The notes under the pieces are model-generated. The model was not told the DNA's origin. It searched no databases and saw only the letters and a list, made by a program, of their open reading frames with translations. A stretch of 64,000 nucleotides of DNA from Lycocorax pyrrhopterus obiensis. Its lineage: Eukaryota > Chordata > Aves > Passeriformes > Paradisaeidae. Within the stretch, counting starts at the first letter, position 1. Every line of letters starts with the position of its first letter. The DNA is taken from contig JACSVZ010000015.1 of NCBI GenBank assembly GCA_014706295.1, positions 58,091,535 to 58,155,534 of the forward strand. The letters are read 5' to 3'. Below are positions 1 through 12,300 of the stretch, in pieces. The position numbers and the translations under genes are program-made.

Positions 1-198
1 AACTAGATTTCACTGCAGTGTTTAATAAATAGCAAGAAAGAGATATACTGAGTGCAGGGAGTAGCTACCTACTATGTTACATACAAACTTGTAAGTATCC
101 ACATCAGGAATCCAAACTGGGGAGCATACAAAGGAATAAAAGAGCAGGTTGGTACTGTTTTTAGAAAGGAGGATAAAAAAAATTGTCTGCATCAGTAC
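1..198 (-). other. SLC13A4: SLC13A4 intron 13 (partial)
   Basis: Intronic sequence downstream of the exon 13 donor. No further SLC13 coding sequence is visible before the window edge. The open frame continuing past the donor encodes nothing family-like. Confidence 0.8.
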
Positions 199-329
199 CT
201 TGCATCCAGCTGCTAAGGCATAACCACCTCCAACCAGCACTACAATCTCCCAGGGCATGGTCTTCTGGAAGTCCTTCCAGGTAATGATGGGCTCCAGTGT
301 GTTAATGTCTGTTGACTTTTCACCATCTC
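199..329 (-). CDS. SLC13A4: SLC13A4 coding exon 13, last in window (residues 445-488)
   Basis: It lies between acceptor atatag, which has a poor pyrimidine tract, and donor gtactg; 131 bases. It encodes DGEKSTDINTLEPIITWKDF, then QKTMPWEIVVLVGGGYALAAGCK. The MPW and GGGYALA segments are family hallmarks of the hairpin leading to the second substrate site. Residue 487 is Cys (TGC), where SLC13 relatives as I remember them have Ser in a GS(K/E) motif. Phase 0 at its 3' end agrees with the human gene continuing in a following exon outside the window. Confidence 0.95.
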
Positions 330-3300
330 CTATATCAAATAAAGCCAGTGTGTGACCAGTATTATACTGCCCTTTTTGCAAAGATCTTCATGATTTTACA
401 AGAATGGAAATGATTGAATATGCATGGGACTACCTGAGAGAGAGGCAAAGAGGCAGTCCACAGCCTGTTTCTCTGGACAGCCTGGCCTCAGCAAATGCAG
501 TGTATTAATTCCAAACATCCTGACTTTCCCTTGGCTGCTCTGTTGATGTAAAGAGTTGTAAACCCCTGTGTTTTCATGTTACAGCTTTTTGAGGGACTGT
601 GTGCTGTGTTGTGATACACATGTGCTTATATCTGTAGACTACAGAGATGATGTTACAATGAGATTATATTATCAAAGAAGGGCTATGAAGTAGGCCATGA
701 TAAAGTGCATTTAGTTCCCTAGATTTTATCTGAGGACATTAGGATTTTTAGTGCCTGAGTGTTTTCTTGGAGGAGGAGTTAGAGAGTGTCATATTTTCCT
801 AATACCTGTACAATATATGACAGTGTAAAAATGTCTGTTTATATACGTTTATAATCTCTACGTAAGACTGTGCAGACAATTCTACTTTCATACAGCACTG
901 CTGAAAGCCTGGCACAGCAAACTGATCAAACCACTGAGTGCTACCCAAACACAAATGTGAAATAATCTCATTATCACGAAGACTGTGAGAGAAGCATTGC
1001 ACAAAATTGGAACATTGTCTGGCATTTTATGACCTCTTTTATGTTTATCTTAAGACATTACAGTGATTCCCACTGTATAAGTGATGACTTTTTTTACTAG
1101 GGTTTATCTTCAGCTGATTTCACATTATAGTTCTTTAATATGGAACTCCATCTGAACCCTTCCTAAGTTTAGTCCTAAATTTTAATAACACTGAAGAGGT
1201 GGCAATCCCAGATTCAAGACCTGTTTGTCATCCTCTGAATGAGGCAATGTGAATTATGGCAAAGGATAAGGAGGTCTGATGTAGGAAGGGCTGGTGTCAG
1301 AGGAGAAACTGAACCCTGACTTACCAACAAAAAAGTCTCTTCTTGGAACTTTTTACAGACAAAAAAATAAATCATTAGCCATTGAAAAATGTACCAGCTG
1401 TCTTTCTTGCTGCATCCTCCTCACCTTTTTTCCTTTTTCCAAAACATGGCTTTTTTGCTGGAATCAGGAAAAGGAGAAACCCAAGAAATACAGAGACAGT
1501 GGCATCGGTCCGGTAACCTTTCCTAGGAAAGAAAAAGCAAGTTTTTCATAAAAACACATTAACAGAAACATTTCCAGTCCAGGTACATAACTCCAAGCAC
1601 ATTTCTGCAGGCACAGTTGTATTTCCACATCTGGAGTCATACTAACAGCCCTCTACAAAAATATGCCTGCATATCAAGGATACAAATTGGATTTTTTTCC
1701 CATTTGTTAAACTGACTCTTGTGGCCAACTTCAATCATTGCTCAACAATTTTTAACATTCTGGTTGAAAAAAAATAATCCCTTTTGGCTTACAAATCTAT
1801 TAACTTGGAGGTACAGAAAAATAGTGTGTTTACTAGAAGTAAGAAACAGTAAACACATTCTGGGGAAAAGCCAAACCCAAGTGATCCTTTAGAAATGAAC
1901 TGTAGATTGATTTTAAATTAAATGTTTAAAACACTTCCTGTAAAAGTATTTTGAGGAGTGCCGGACTCCAGTGATCATCAGAAAATCACAGTATTAGGAA
2001 TTGTTTTTCTGTCAAAATTGGAATGCAAAGTTAATTTTATACAGTAGTAATATAAAGAAAACTTACCTTCAAATCACTTGATTTTTGATGTGCAAAGTGT
2101 GTTATAGTAAGTTTTAATGTAATTTGTTTCAATGTTATTTAAAATAAAAGAAAAATTATTTGCTTCAGCCACCATTCTCAGTAATACTTAATTGAATGGA
2201 CATTTTCTTGATAAAACACTCTTTGTCAAAAATTTTAATTTCAATTATAGTTGCAATATATTCTATATTACAACTAAAATTATATACTATATTATATTAC
2301 AACTTTTCTATGAATGCACTAAAATGTTTTAAGCTCGAAATCTGACCCTCCTATTCTTTTACATTTGAAATGGTTTAATTTACTTTCTCTAATTAGCTCA
2401 TTTTGAATAATGAGAAAGAATGGAATTTGCCACTATATGAACAAACATAATTTAAGAAAAAAATCCTAATTTTTTAATAAAGACTCCATTTTTCACTGCT
2501 TTAATAAATGTGGCTGATGATGTCTTAGGGGGAAAAAATTATTGTAGAAAGTCATAAGAAGCAAAGTTGAATTCCTCTGCAGTTTTTTAGGGAATTTTAC
2601 TCACTTCTCAAAAAAAGATGACCATCCTGGGACAAAGCCCGGCTCACGAGTGAACCAAAGCAAAGTCATCAGGATGAAGAAGAATCCAGTCACCATCTCG
2701 GGATAGCTAGAAATAAAAGAACAGAGAAAATTAGGAAGTAATTCCAAGGTCATCTGAAAACTCAAGAGCAAGTTCCAGAAGAAGTAAGAAAGCAGAAATT
2801 GGCTTAAAAAAAAGAATAAAAACCATATGAAAAACAGCAAGGAAGATTAGTTTGAATTAAAGAATTCTAGGTTTGGCACCCAGCTGGGAACCATCTAAAC
2901 CCAGGAAAAAATAGGCTAAAAATATCCATCTGTATTTGCAATTCAATCATTTGTGGGTGAGACCTGAAGGGAAGTATTTCTAAATGCTTGTTTTGTATTT
3001 GCATTATTATCTGATTAAATGAGTTAACAAGGTGAAGCTCATATTAGCATTCCACTGTAAACACATTCTCTTGCATTTTTTAGAAGGGTAGAAAGCCTGA
3101 GAGCAAATGACAATGTAAATTAGCACAGATGGTGCTCACAAGGTGACTTGAGGATACTTGAGGTGGCTTGAGGATTTTTAGTTTAGCATAGATTTAAATT
3201 AAGAATGGTTTCATATTTAGACATATCCTGAACAACAGTCTAGTTTCAGAGTTTATCATATTCAGGCAGTTGATCTGTCAACATTTCGGTTGAACAGCCC

Positions 3301-6300
3301 AAAAATGTTTTGTGGAGAAGGAATTCTGTGGCATATCAGCCCTTTTGAAAATGAAAATCTTGCCAAATAATCTCTTCAAGAGACATTTCTTGCCATCGTG
3401 CATCAAGATTATGGGCAACTCGAAGGGCTGGACAACTTGTGGCACAGGAAAAAGCCTTTGTTGAGCTTCTATCCACTAAAATAAGTATGTGCCTGTATTA
3501 GGAAAAGGAGTCCTTTAGGGTTCAAAGACAAAGCTTGACTCAGATGACCTTTGAACCCTGGGATAAATGTGAATCTTTCCTTTTTCTTCCTTTTTTTCTC
3601 ATAAATAAATTATTGAGTTACATGTTAGCACACATGCTTTTAACAAAGTCTTTGATTTTAGTTCATTTTTGCATTTAGTTCTATTTCCATCCTGGAAGGG
3701 AGGAAAAAGAGCTGACAGTCTTAGAATAAGCTACATGAGCCAAAGGCGACATGGGGGCAATAGGAAAGGATAGTGCTGCCTAGAGAGGCAAATTCCCAAG
3801 GAAGGAAGGGACTGGTTTACCTAACATTTCCCAGTTTCTTATATTCCTCTTGAATTCTTCTCTCTGACATTTCTTCCCGTTTGGTCTTCTTCTTCTTGCT
3901 CACAGAACAGGTCTCTTTAAAACTGAGACAGCATGATAAAATTAGGCAAGGAGGGTAAAAAAAAGTAATTAAAAAAACCCCCAGCAATGAGGTAGACTGA
4001 AAATTCTGGTACCAGGGACTGTTGGGACAAGATGTGACTGGGGCAAGGCCTGATGGCAATGGGAAAGGAAATTACTGCGTGTGGTATTTGATTAATCTGG
4101 TTTCAAGTTCTTTTAAGATTCAATTCTAGTCATAGCTGGAAGGTCCCCAGGGTGCTCTGACTAGTACTGATTGGTACCACTGAGCCATCTTGAGCCATGG
4201 CTGGGCTCCCTCTGCGTAGGCTTCCTCACAGAGCTGCCAGAAACCTCCAAAAGCTACGGCTAGTTTCTATCATCACATGGAAAGATTGTGACAGAGGTCA
4301 GCTATCAATAGAAATTTTTAATGGGCTAACTATGCTTTCCAGTTGGATCAGGGTTATCCAGCATATTTGGGGCCTGCTCTGGCTTTGGAGACCATATTTG
4401 ACTTGAATATTCAGGATTCACAGTAAATAATGAGGGAAAGCTGTGCTTGGGGTCCCATTGGCTGCCATGACCTGTCTGCTTCTGGTTATACTGTTATAAT
4501 AACAGCTGTTTCTAAACCAGGCACAGCCAGAAAAGCACCATATTGCCTCTGCCACAGAGGCCAGGGCAGTCAGCCTGGTGTTTTGTCAGGGTGAAAAATG
4601 CCTGTGCTTCTGCCGGGAACATGAAAACACGAGCACGTTTCCTAGCTGGATATATCGATCCTGCTATACGTTTTTATGAATGTTAAGTGAAGTCCTTAGT
4701 TTATTCAGTTTGCCTTCATTCTGTAAGACAGCATGGACGTTCTTCATTGAAATTAAGATGCTTTCAAGCTCACTTCAACCCTCTCCTTTTCTTCTTTCCA
4801 GAAGTGTTACTTTGCTGTGCTTTGAGCCACAGATCCCTGCTTTTTCACTCCAGCTGTACCCTCTGTCACACAGAGGGGTGAGGGGATCTAAGCCAGTCTA
4901 AAACAGACAGCAGCAGTGACTGAAGTTCCATGGCAGCACAACTTTTATAGTTCTTTTAGGTGATAATAGGTTCTTTTATGGTTCCTGCTATTTTAATACC
5001 TCATTTGGTACCCCTCTAGACACCCAAGCTGTAGCACTGGCCAAACCATGGACTTCAATCTCCCTCAATGTATTTGCTTAAGGCCAGACTCAAACAGATT
5101 TGCATTGCTCAAGATCCAGACAGGCCCTGTCTGGTCAACAAAAGGACATAACCAGGGTTTTCATTTCACTTGGGCAAATACATAAAACATTGTTTTAGCT
5201 CACTTAGCACTGCCTTTCATCTATATGTATTTTACATTTCCTTGCAAACTTTGCTGTTAGACTTCAGTAAAATCCACCAGCAGGGAGAGAAGAGGCTGGA
5301 AGAGCCTTCTAGGCTGGAAGAGAAGAGCTATATGGTTTATAAAGACCAGTTCTGGGGTAACAATTCCACCCTTAGCTCTTCTTTGCTGACAAAGATCCTT
5401 TGATAGGTTCATTCTGTTTCACCTCTGACCTGGTCTAGGGCCTTAAAGTCTGAAATTCTGTTCCATCTAAGCCAAATAAGAACAGATTGATGGCATAGGG
5501 CTTCCTAGGAAAATAACTTTACGAGAATTCATTAAACATTTATGCACAAGAATTAGGCAGCTGTTTCAACATGTTCTAAGAGTTTCCAGGCTCAGGAGAA
5601 TGTGAAGGCAGGGTATTGAAACCCAGCTCCTAACATAATATGTTCTTTAATGAACTGCAGTGAATAGAAGTCAGAGATTAAGGAGGCTTGGAATCAGCTA
5701 GTACTTCTCAAAAAGTCAATAATGCTTCAGTCTCTGGTATTATTTAGAACAACATTAATCAGCATGAAGTCTTGGATGCAATGTGGAATTTCAATTTTAT
5801 TTTTTTGTTGAACCAAATTAATTGAGGGTCATGTTAGGGCCTGTTTCTTCTCAAGATTAAAAAAAAAGTGGTGGAAGGAATTTATATTAGCCTTTTAATT
5901 TGGAGCTACAAGACTCAGAGACTCACTGAGAGGGGCATGGAGCCGTTCACCTCTAAATTACTTCTTCAAATCTAGTCAAGGTCAGCAGCAAGCAGAACTC
6001 ATAATCAATTTATTCATTGGCCTGGGTGAAATAGTGATGTCAGTTCAGTTTACTTTTAAGAGTAAACTAAATCAAATTAAGGCAAATTTAATTCTGAGTA
6101 AATGTGTCTGCATCACAATTTAATGCAGATTAACTAATCCACTCTAAATGCACACATTTAGGCAGTTTTCATTAACTTTGTAAAGACAATATGTGGTACA
6201 ATAAACTAGAAGACTGAGACTTTTTCTTATTTGGGGGCTTAGGGACTTACTGGTATTAAATGTATTTGTCTCGGGCTGTGAGTCCTTTCCACTTTAAAGG

Positions 6301-9300
6301 GTGGAAATATATATGGAGTCTATTTACCTTTAATTTTAACTGGTCTTACATTAATTTCATTGAGCTGGAGGCAGATCTGAAAAGTAACTTGTTCACTTGC
6401 AGTTATTTTTCTATTCATCTTTTAAACTGTGCTTTTTCAAAAGGACTCATAACAAGATTTTTGGCCCACAAGGGAATGCTCATTGTCATAAGAGTGAAAA
6501 AAGCCCAAAGCAGTTGAATTCTTAGTAAGGATTTCTATCAGCAATACCTGGGCACTTCAATCTCAAGCAGCAATTCTCTATACTGCTACCTCTGCAGGGC
6601 AGCTAAGCAGTGAGATTTCCTCTGGTAATTGTTCTGGCAAGAAGAAGGAAATTTTGCCTTAAATTCTGTCATTTGCCAGTCAAAACATCTTTATGAGACA
6701 CGTTTCAGAGGAGCCCCAGATGCCCTGCTTTTGTAATCTGTGTATCTTGAACAACCTTCACTCACTTGCAACCCAAGAACAGCCAGTGCAGCCAGAACCA
6801 AGTCAGCACCAACATGATGAGGGAGATGGGGAAACTGAACAGAAACCAGGTTCCAAAATTCACCACTTCCGCTTTTGGGTACTGGCTGTAAATTATAAAA
6901 GAGGATGCATGAGAAGTTAGAACATAAAGGGAGAGGGACCTCCAACAGTCATAGTTGCACACACATCTATAGGCATATATATCTGTCATGGCATGAGAGA
7001 AAAATTCCATCAGTTTGCGTTTGCAACAGCTGCATTATCTATGCAGAGTGAAATCAACACACTAACAGTATAGCTCTCCAAACCTTTAACACCAGATGGT
7101 CTGGATTGTCTGGCCAGCTTCAAAAACACTTGGAGATGCCAGGAGTGAAACTCCATCCCTACCTGTGGTTTATATTAAGGCTTCTTATAGGGTTGTCAGA
7201 CTTCAGAATGATTTCACCCAGAATCTCTTTGTATGTCTTCACACGGGCCGCACAAATAGTGGCTGCATTCTGCTGTGCTCTGACAAAGATGTTGGATGTG
7301 TGCTTTTGATGCAACTGTCATAAAAGCAAGATCTTGGAAAATTCTGTAAAATCGAAATCCTTGGATTAAGCATGACTTCTGAACTTAGTCTTCTTTGCTA
7401 CCACCATTTAAGAGAGAGAAATGAAGGGTATCAAGGCAGTGGTGGCAGCAGTAGGTGGTCAGAATCAGGTCTGAGCTTGGATGTGTATCTGTGCATGAGA
7501 AGTATCACCAGTCTTCTAACAGAAAAACTTTCGTGTTTCTGGCATTGAAACATTCATGTCTTTGAGAGCCCTGGGCCTATGATAAAGGAAATACTTAGGT
7601 GATCAGAGAGCTGCTTCCCATCTTCTCTGCAGCAAATGTGTAAGGCCATATATCTAAGTTGGGGAGTTTTTTTGCACTACACGTTGAGCAGCTGATTTTA
7701 TGACATTTCTTCTTTTGTGAGTGTTTCTTTGTCTTCTTTGCTATACCCTCATGGCTCTAGTGTTTACTTTTCCAGAGTGCCTGCTGCCTTCATGATAATC
7801 AGTATGTCAAATCAAAATAAGTTGCTGGAGAAACTTGAATGTTACCACACGCTGAGGAGTTTTTACTTTGCATGGGAGAAAGACTTGGATATGTATTAAC
7901 TTTCAAACATTAACCATTAGTAATAACATTAGAGGAGAGGAAGAAGCAAATTTTCCTTCAGAGAGACTGTCTTACTAGAGTTCCTTGAGGTAGGAAATGA
8001 CCCACAAGGATGGTAATGACTTGCCCACCATGCTCACCAAATCCCACTATCACTTACTTGTTGAAGTGCTCTAGGAATATGAGGCTGGTGGAGGTGCCTA
8101 TGATGGTGGTCAGCCCCCCAATGGTTGCTGCGTAGGAGATGCTCAGTGAGAGGCATTTGCAGACCATGTGGTCGTGTCTGGTCTGGTACCGGTACTTGGT
8201 GCTCAGGCCGAGATCGGAGGGCTCAGGAGGCAGGACCAGGATCTGAGCCTGTGAGGGGACACATTCACAAGGAAAGCAGGGAGCAGAACGCCAGCCCAGC
8301 ATGCTCATATGCCAGAGTGATATGGGGCCCAGAGGAGCAACAGGCTTGTGTAAGAGAGGACAGGTTTTTCTTCACAGGGATTAACTGGGATCAGTCCTGG
8401 AAGCCTGGCCAGGGGCCTGAAACTGCCTGGTCTGTGGCAGAAATGTAGGACAAGCAGTAACCAGACTTCTGGCTAAGGTCTGGGCCAGCTCTGGATCTGA
8501 ATGGAATATCAGTGGGATACCAAAAGCCTTTGAGTGCCAGCACTGCAGCAGAAGGAATCCATAATCCTTGAGGTTTAGGAGCAGCCACCACACAAAGGCT
8601 TGGTCAACCTTTCACACTTAAACTGGCTCAGGGTCTCTAATTAGGAATGGAGTTCCAGGGATCTCAAAATGTCATGGAAAAGGCTGGGCAATGGGAATAT
8701 GGAGGGACAAGATGCCAGAAAATTTTGCTCCAAAAGAAGATTTCTTGAGTGACAGTAACTCTCTATAAATCAAGTCCTTGTACTGGGAAAAAAGGTACAG
8801 TACTTCAAGGCACTTCACATGCAACCTGTAATTTAGAATGAGGAAAAAAGGCAGAAAGTGGTTCAGATAGGCTTGTTAGATTTGCTAATTTGTATTTTGA
8901 TTTATTTTTGCACTGTGAACACAAATTTGTGTGTTGGTTTTAGCCTGTTCTTTGGTGGGCATAAACTTATGCCATTAGGATACTACAGAATTGTCATCCA
9001 AACAGCAACCTTTTCTTGGATCCACTCCAGAGAAATAGAAATACTGGAATGAATTGATTTAATGGAGGATTTTGAGGCTGGATATTTTGGAAGACAAAAA
9101 GGAGGTGGATTCTAAGACTACCTAACAAAGTGGCTGAACAGATTAGTGGTCCATGCCTGCTGCTTTTTTCATTCTGAGTAGGATTTTGTGTGCCAGGGTT
9201 TGTTGTTTTTGAGCTGGGCTATTTTCCAAGGAGGATTTGCAGAAACAAAGTGGCTACTACAGTCAAATAATAAAGGAAACTCGTGATCACATTACTGAAT

Positions 9301-12300
9301 ATAAAGCTAAATGAATTGTCCCAGCCACTGGAGAAGGGTCTTCTGAACATACCTGTGCTGGTTGCATCTAAATGGGAGCAAGAACTAGCAAAGGGCCAAG
9401 ATGTGGCTGTGGTGAGATGACGGAGAATGATTCCTTTCAAGGAACAAATATGAAACAGTGGGGAGCAGGTGATATTCCCATCTGTCTTTTGCACCTCCAG
9501 GTCTAACATTTCCTTACCTGAGGTAGGTGCTGCCCATTGCTTGTAGAATTCATTGTTCCAATTGGGTTGGCTATCATGTGCACACCATTCATACTCTGAA
9601 AGGAGGAAAATGCCTTTGGATTAGCCTTTATTATGTTCCTAGGGGCACTTAGAATAGAATGTGTGATGCTTTGTAAAGGTACAGGGTAGCAGGTTTTGGG
9701 GACAAAGAAGGAAAAAGAAAAAATGGTTCCAAAACTACAAGAAAATCGAGCCCACTAAAATCAGCTGTTAATTTTATGCTGGGAAAATAAGAAGTTTAAA
9801 CTCCCTGATTTTTTATTTTAAAGTGATTTTAAAGTCAGATTATAATCAGATTTGGTCTTCTTCTTCTATCATGCAGGAGAATTTAAGAGGTCCCTTGAGC
9901 CTGTGACTTTGTGATATGTGCAGGCTGCTGTAGCAACTGAGAAGTCACAACTGCAGAAGCTGGCAATACCCAAGCAATAAAAGATCATATCCATATGATA
10001 TGATCCATATTCCAAAAGAATTTGCTGGAAACCATATGGAATTGTTAGTTTGCTGACTGGATCTCAGGATCTCCAGCAGGAAGTAAAACAAACCTGCGTT
10101 GTTTTGTACTTATGTTGTTGTTGTTATGGAGCTAATGTTCCCCAGTTGATTTGTGCAAGCAGGCTGACAGGTTAAACACAGAGCAGGACAGTCTGCAATA
10201 CATACTTTCTGCCAATGACCACCACACATTTGAAATAAAAGAAACAGCAGTTTTTTCAGAGCTTTGTGCATTTTGCTCTGCTGGTTCCTGCATTAGAAGA
10301 CAGTGTAACTCAGAAAATATCACCTGTGACAATACCTTTGAGTGCATCAAGGAGCTGAAGTCAGTAGTAGTAGCGCTAAAAACAAAGAAAGGAAAATATA
10401 CTTTAAAAATGCCTGTTCATCCTGCTCCTGCAAAAGGCACACATCATGGGTAGGAGGGGCAACATCTGCAGGAGAACTAGTGCCTACTGAAATGCTGAAT
10501 ACCATTTATTACAACCTCTTATGTGGGCTCTTGGCCAAACAACAAGAGTCATTATTACGTTTCATAGTTCTATCTCTAGCTGTGTAGCAGTGGGGATCCA
10601 CCCTCATGCAAAAAAAAAATTTGTTTCTTGGTAGTATTTACCCCGTTCTAGCAGAGGGTTCCATTCTCTGTGGAATGAATTTCCAGGCAATCTAACACCA
10701 CTGCTACCTGTTCAAGTCAAGCTCCTCCTCTGCCAACTTTTTCACTGCTGTTTCTGAGTACCTACCTGTACCGCATTAAAGCCTTCCCTAAAACCTGTCC
10801 TGTGTGGCATGTGGATCTTGCAAACAATCCACTGAATTTATTTCCAGAAGATATGCTACTTTTTCTGCCAAATTCCAAGCTCTTTTTCAAGTAATCCTAT
10901 TTTAATAATAGTTCTGTATGAAATATCCCACCCATATTCTTCAATAGGTTTTAAAGGGATTACTAGCACAATGCCAAACTGAAGATTTGATTCTATATTG
11001 CATAGAAATGTGGCTGGGATAAAAAGAGATAACAGAGGGAATATTGGAGAACCCAATCAGTCTCTAGACTAGTGAGAAAACTACTTAATCTTTCAAGTTA
11101 ACTTAAGGTCATCCACCTGTACTGTTTGAATTATAATTTTTGTTTTAAAGTAAATTAACATTTAAAGTAAAAGAAACTTGTTTCTCTTTTATTTTGAAAA
11201 GTTGTGAACAATAGGAGCTCAAAAAGGGACTGTGCAATTTGTGCTCCTCAAAATTGGCCTATAATAAATTTTTCGGACATTAGCTTTGTATACTGTCTTG
11301 TATATCTTGAACTGATGGTTAATTAGATAATTTGACACAGAAATTAGTCTTTTACTTGATTTCCCCTTTTCCCTTACTAGATTCTACCCCAAATAGAGAC
11401 CTGGTTGAAACTGTTGGTGAATAAATTTGTCTCTATTTAAAGAAATCTTTTACAAATTTTGTGGGGGCAGAAGGGCATTTTTCTGCCTCCTACCATGTCC
11501 CCCCACCCTCCCCTCTCATCTCCCTCTTAAATGCAGGCAGTTCAGACTTTCTTCAGGAATTCTCTGTAAGTGATTTCCCTCTGGATATGTCCTGTGGGCA
11601 GTCCGTGCTGTACTTGGATCCTCTCCATCACTATTCCTTCAGAGGAACAGAAATAAAAATCTGTGGACAGCACTTTCTTACACAGCACAAAAACAGACTT
11701 CAAAAAAAGCTTTCAAACCCCTATAAATATTTTCCTTCTCCCTAAAATATCTATAGTGTTTAAAAATAAAGGCATACTGCAAAGTTTTAGTGAGATCCAG
11801 ACCATGGCATTAATCCCATTTATCATGTAAGCCTTCCTTGGCAGTCACATGTGAAACATTCCCTTGTAAGGTTCTGCTTGCCCTTCCTCGCTCTACTCCT
11901 GGGTTCATCTCATTGCAACCTGTGTAGGGCTCAAATGTCCAGTCCTGATGAACAGGGTTCATTCTTACTCCTCATTGATGAAGATAAGCTCCAGTGGAGG
12001 CTGGCCATGCTTTTCACCGAGACCTGCAACAAAGGAACAGAGAGCAGCCCTTGGGGAAAGAACTGAGCTGAGCCCCTGGGTCACAGCACTGGACCTGGAG
12101 AAGCTGCTGCAAAGAAAAGCTTGCCCAAACAGTCTCAGGTGCTCTCTTTGTGCACCATTTTATTATTCTGTATTGTACTGATCATGTGCATCTGGCAATT
12201 AAAAGACTATGATACCTACAAATAACAGACAAGTTTGGATGAAATAATTTTCAGCCTGGAAACTGTAAAGTGAAAGAAAAGAGAGATCCTTTTCTTCCTA

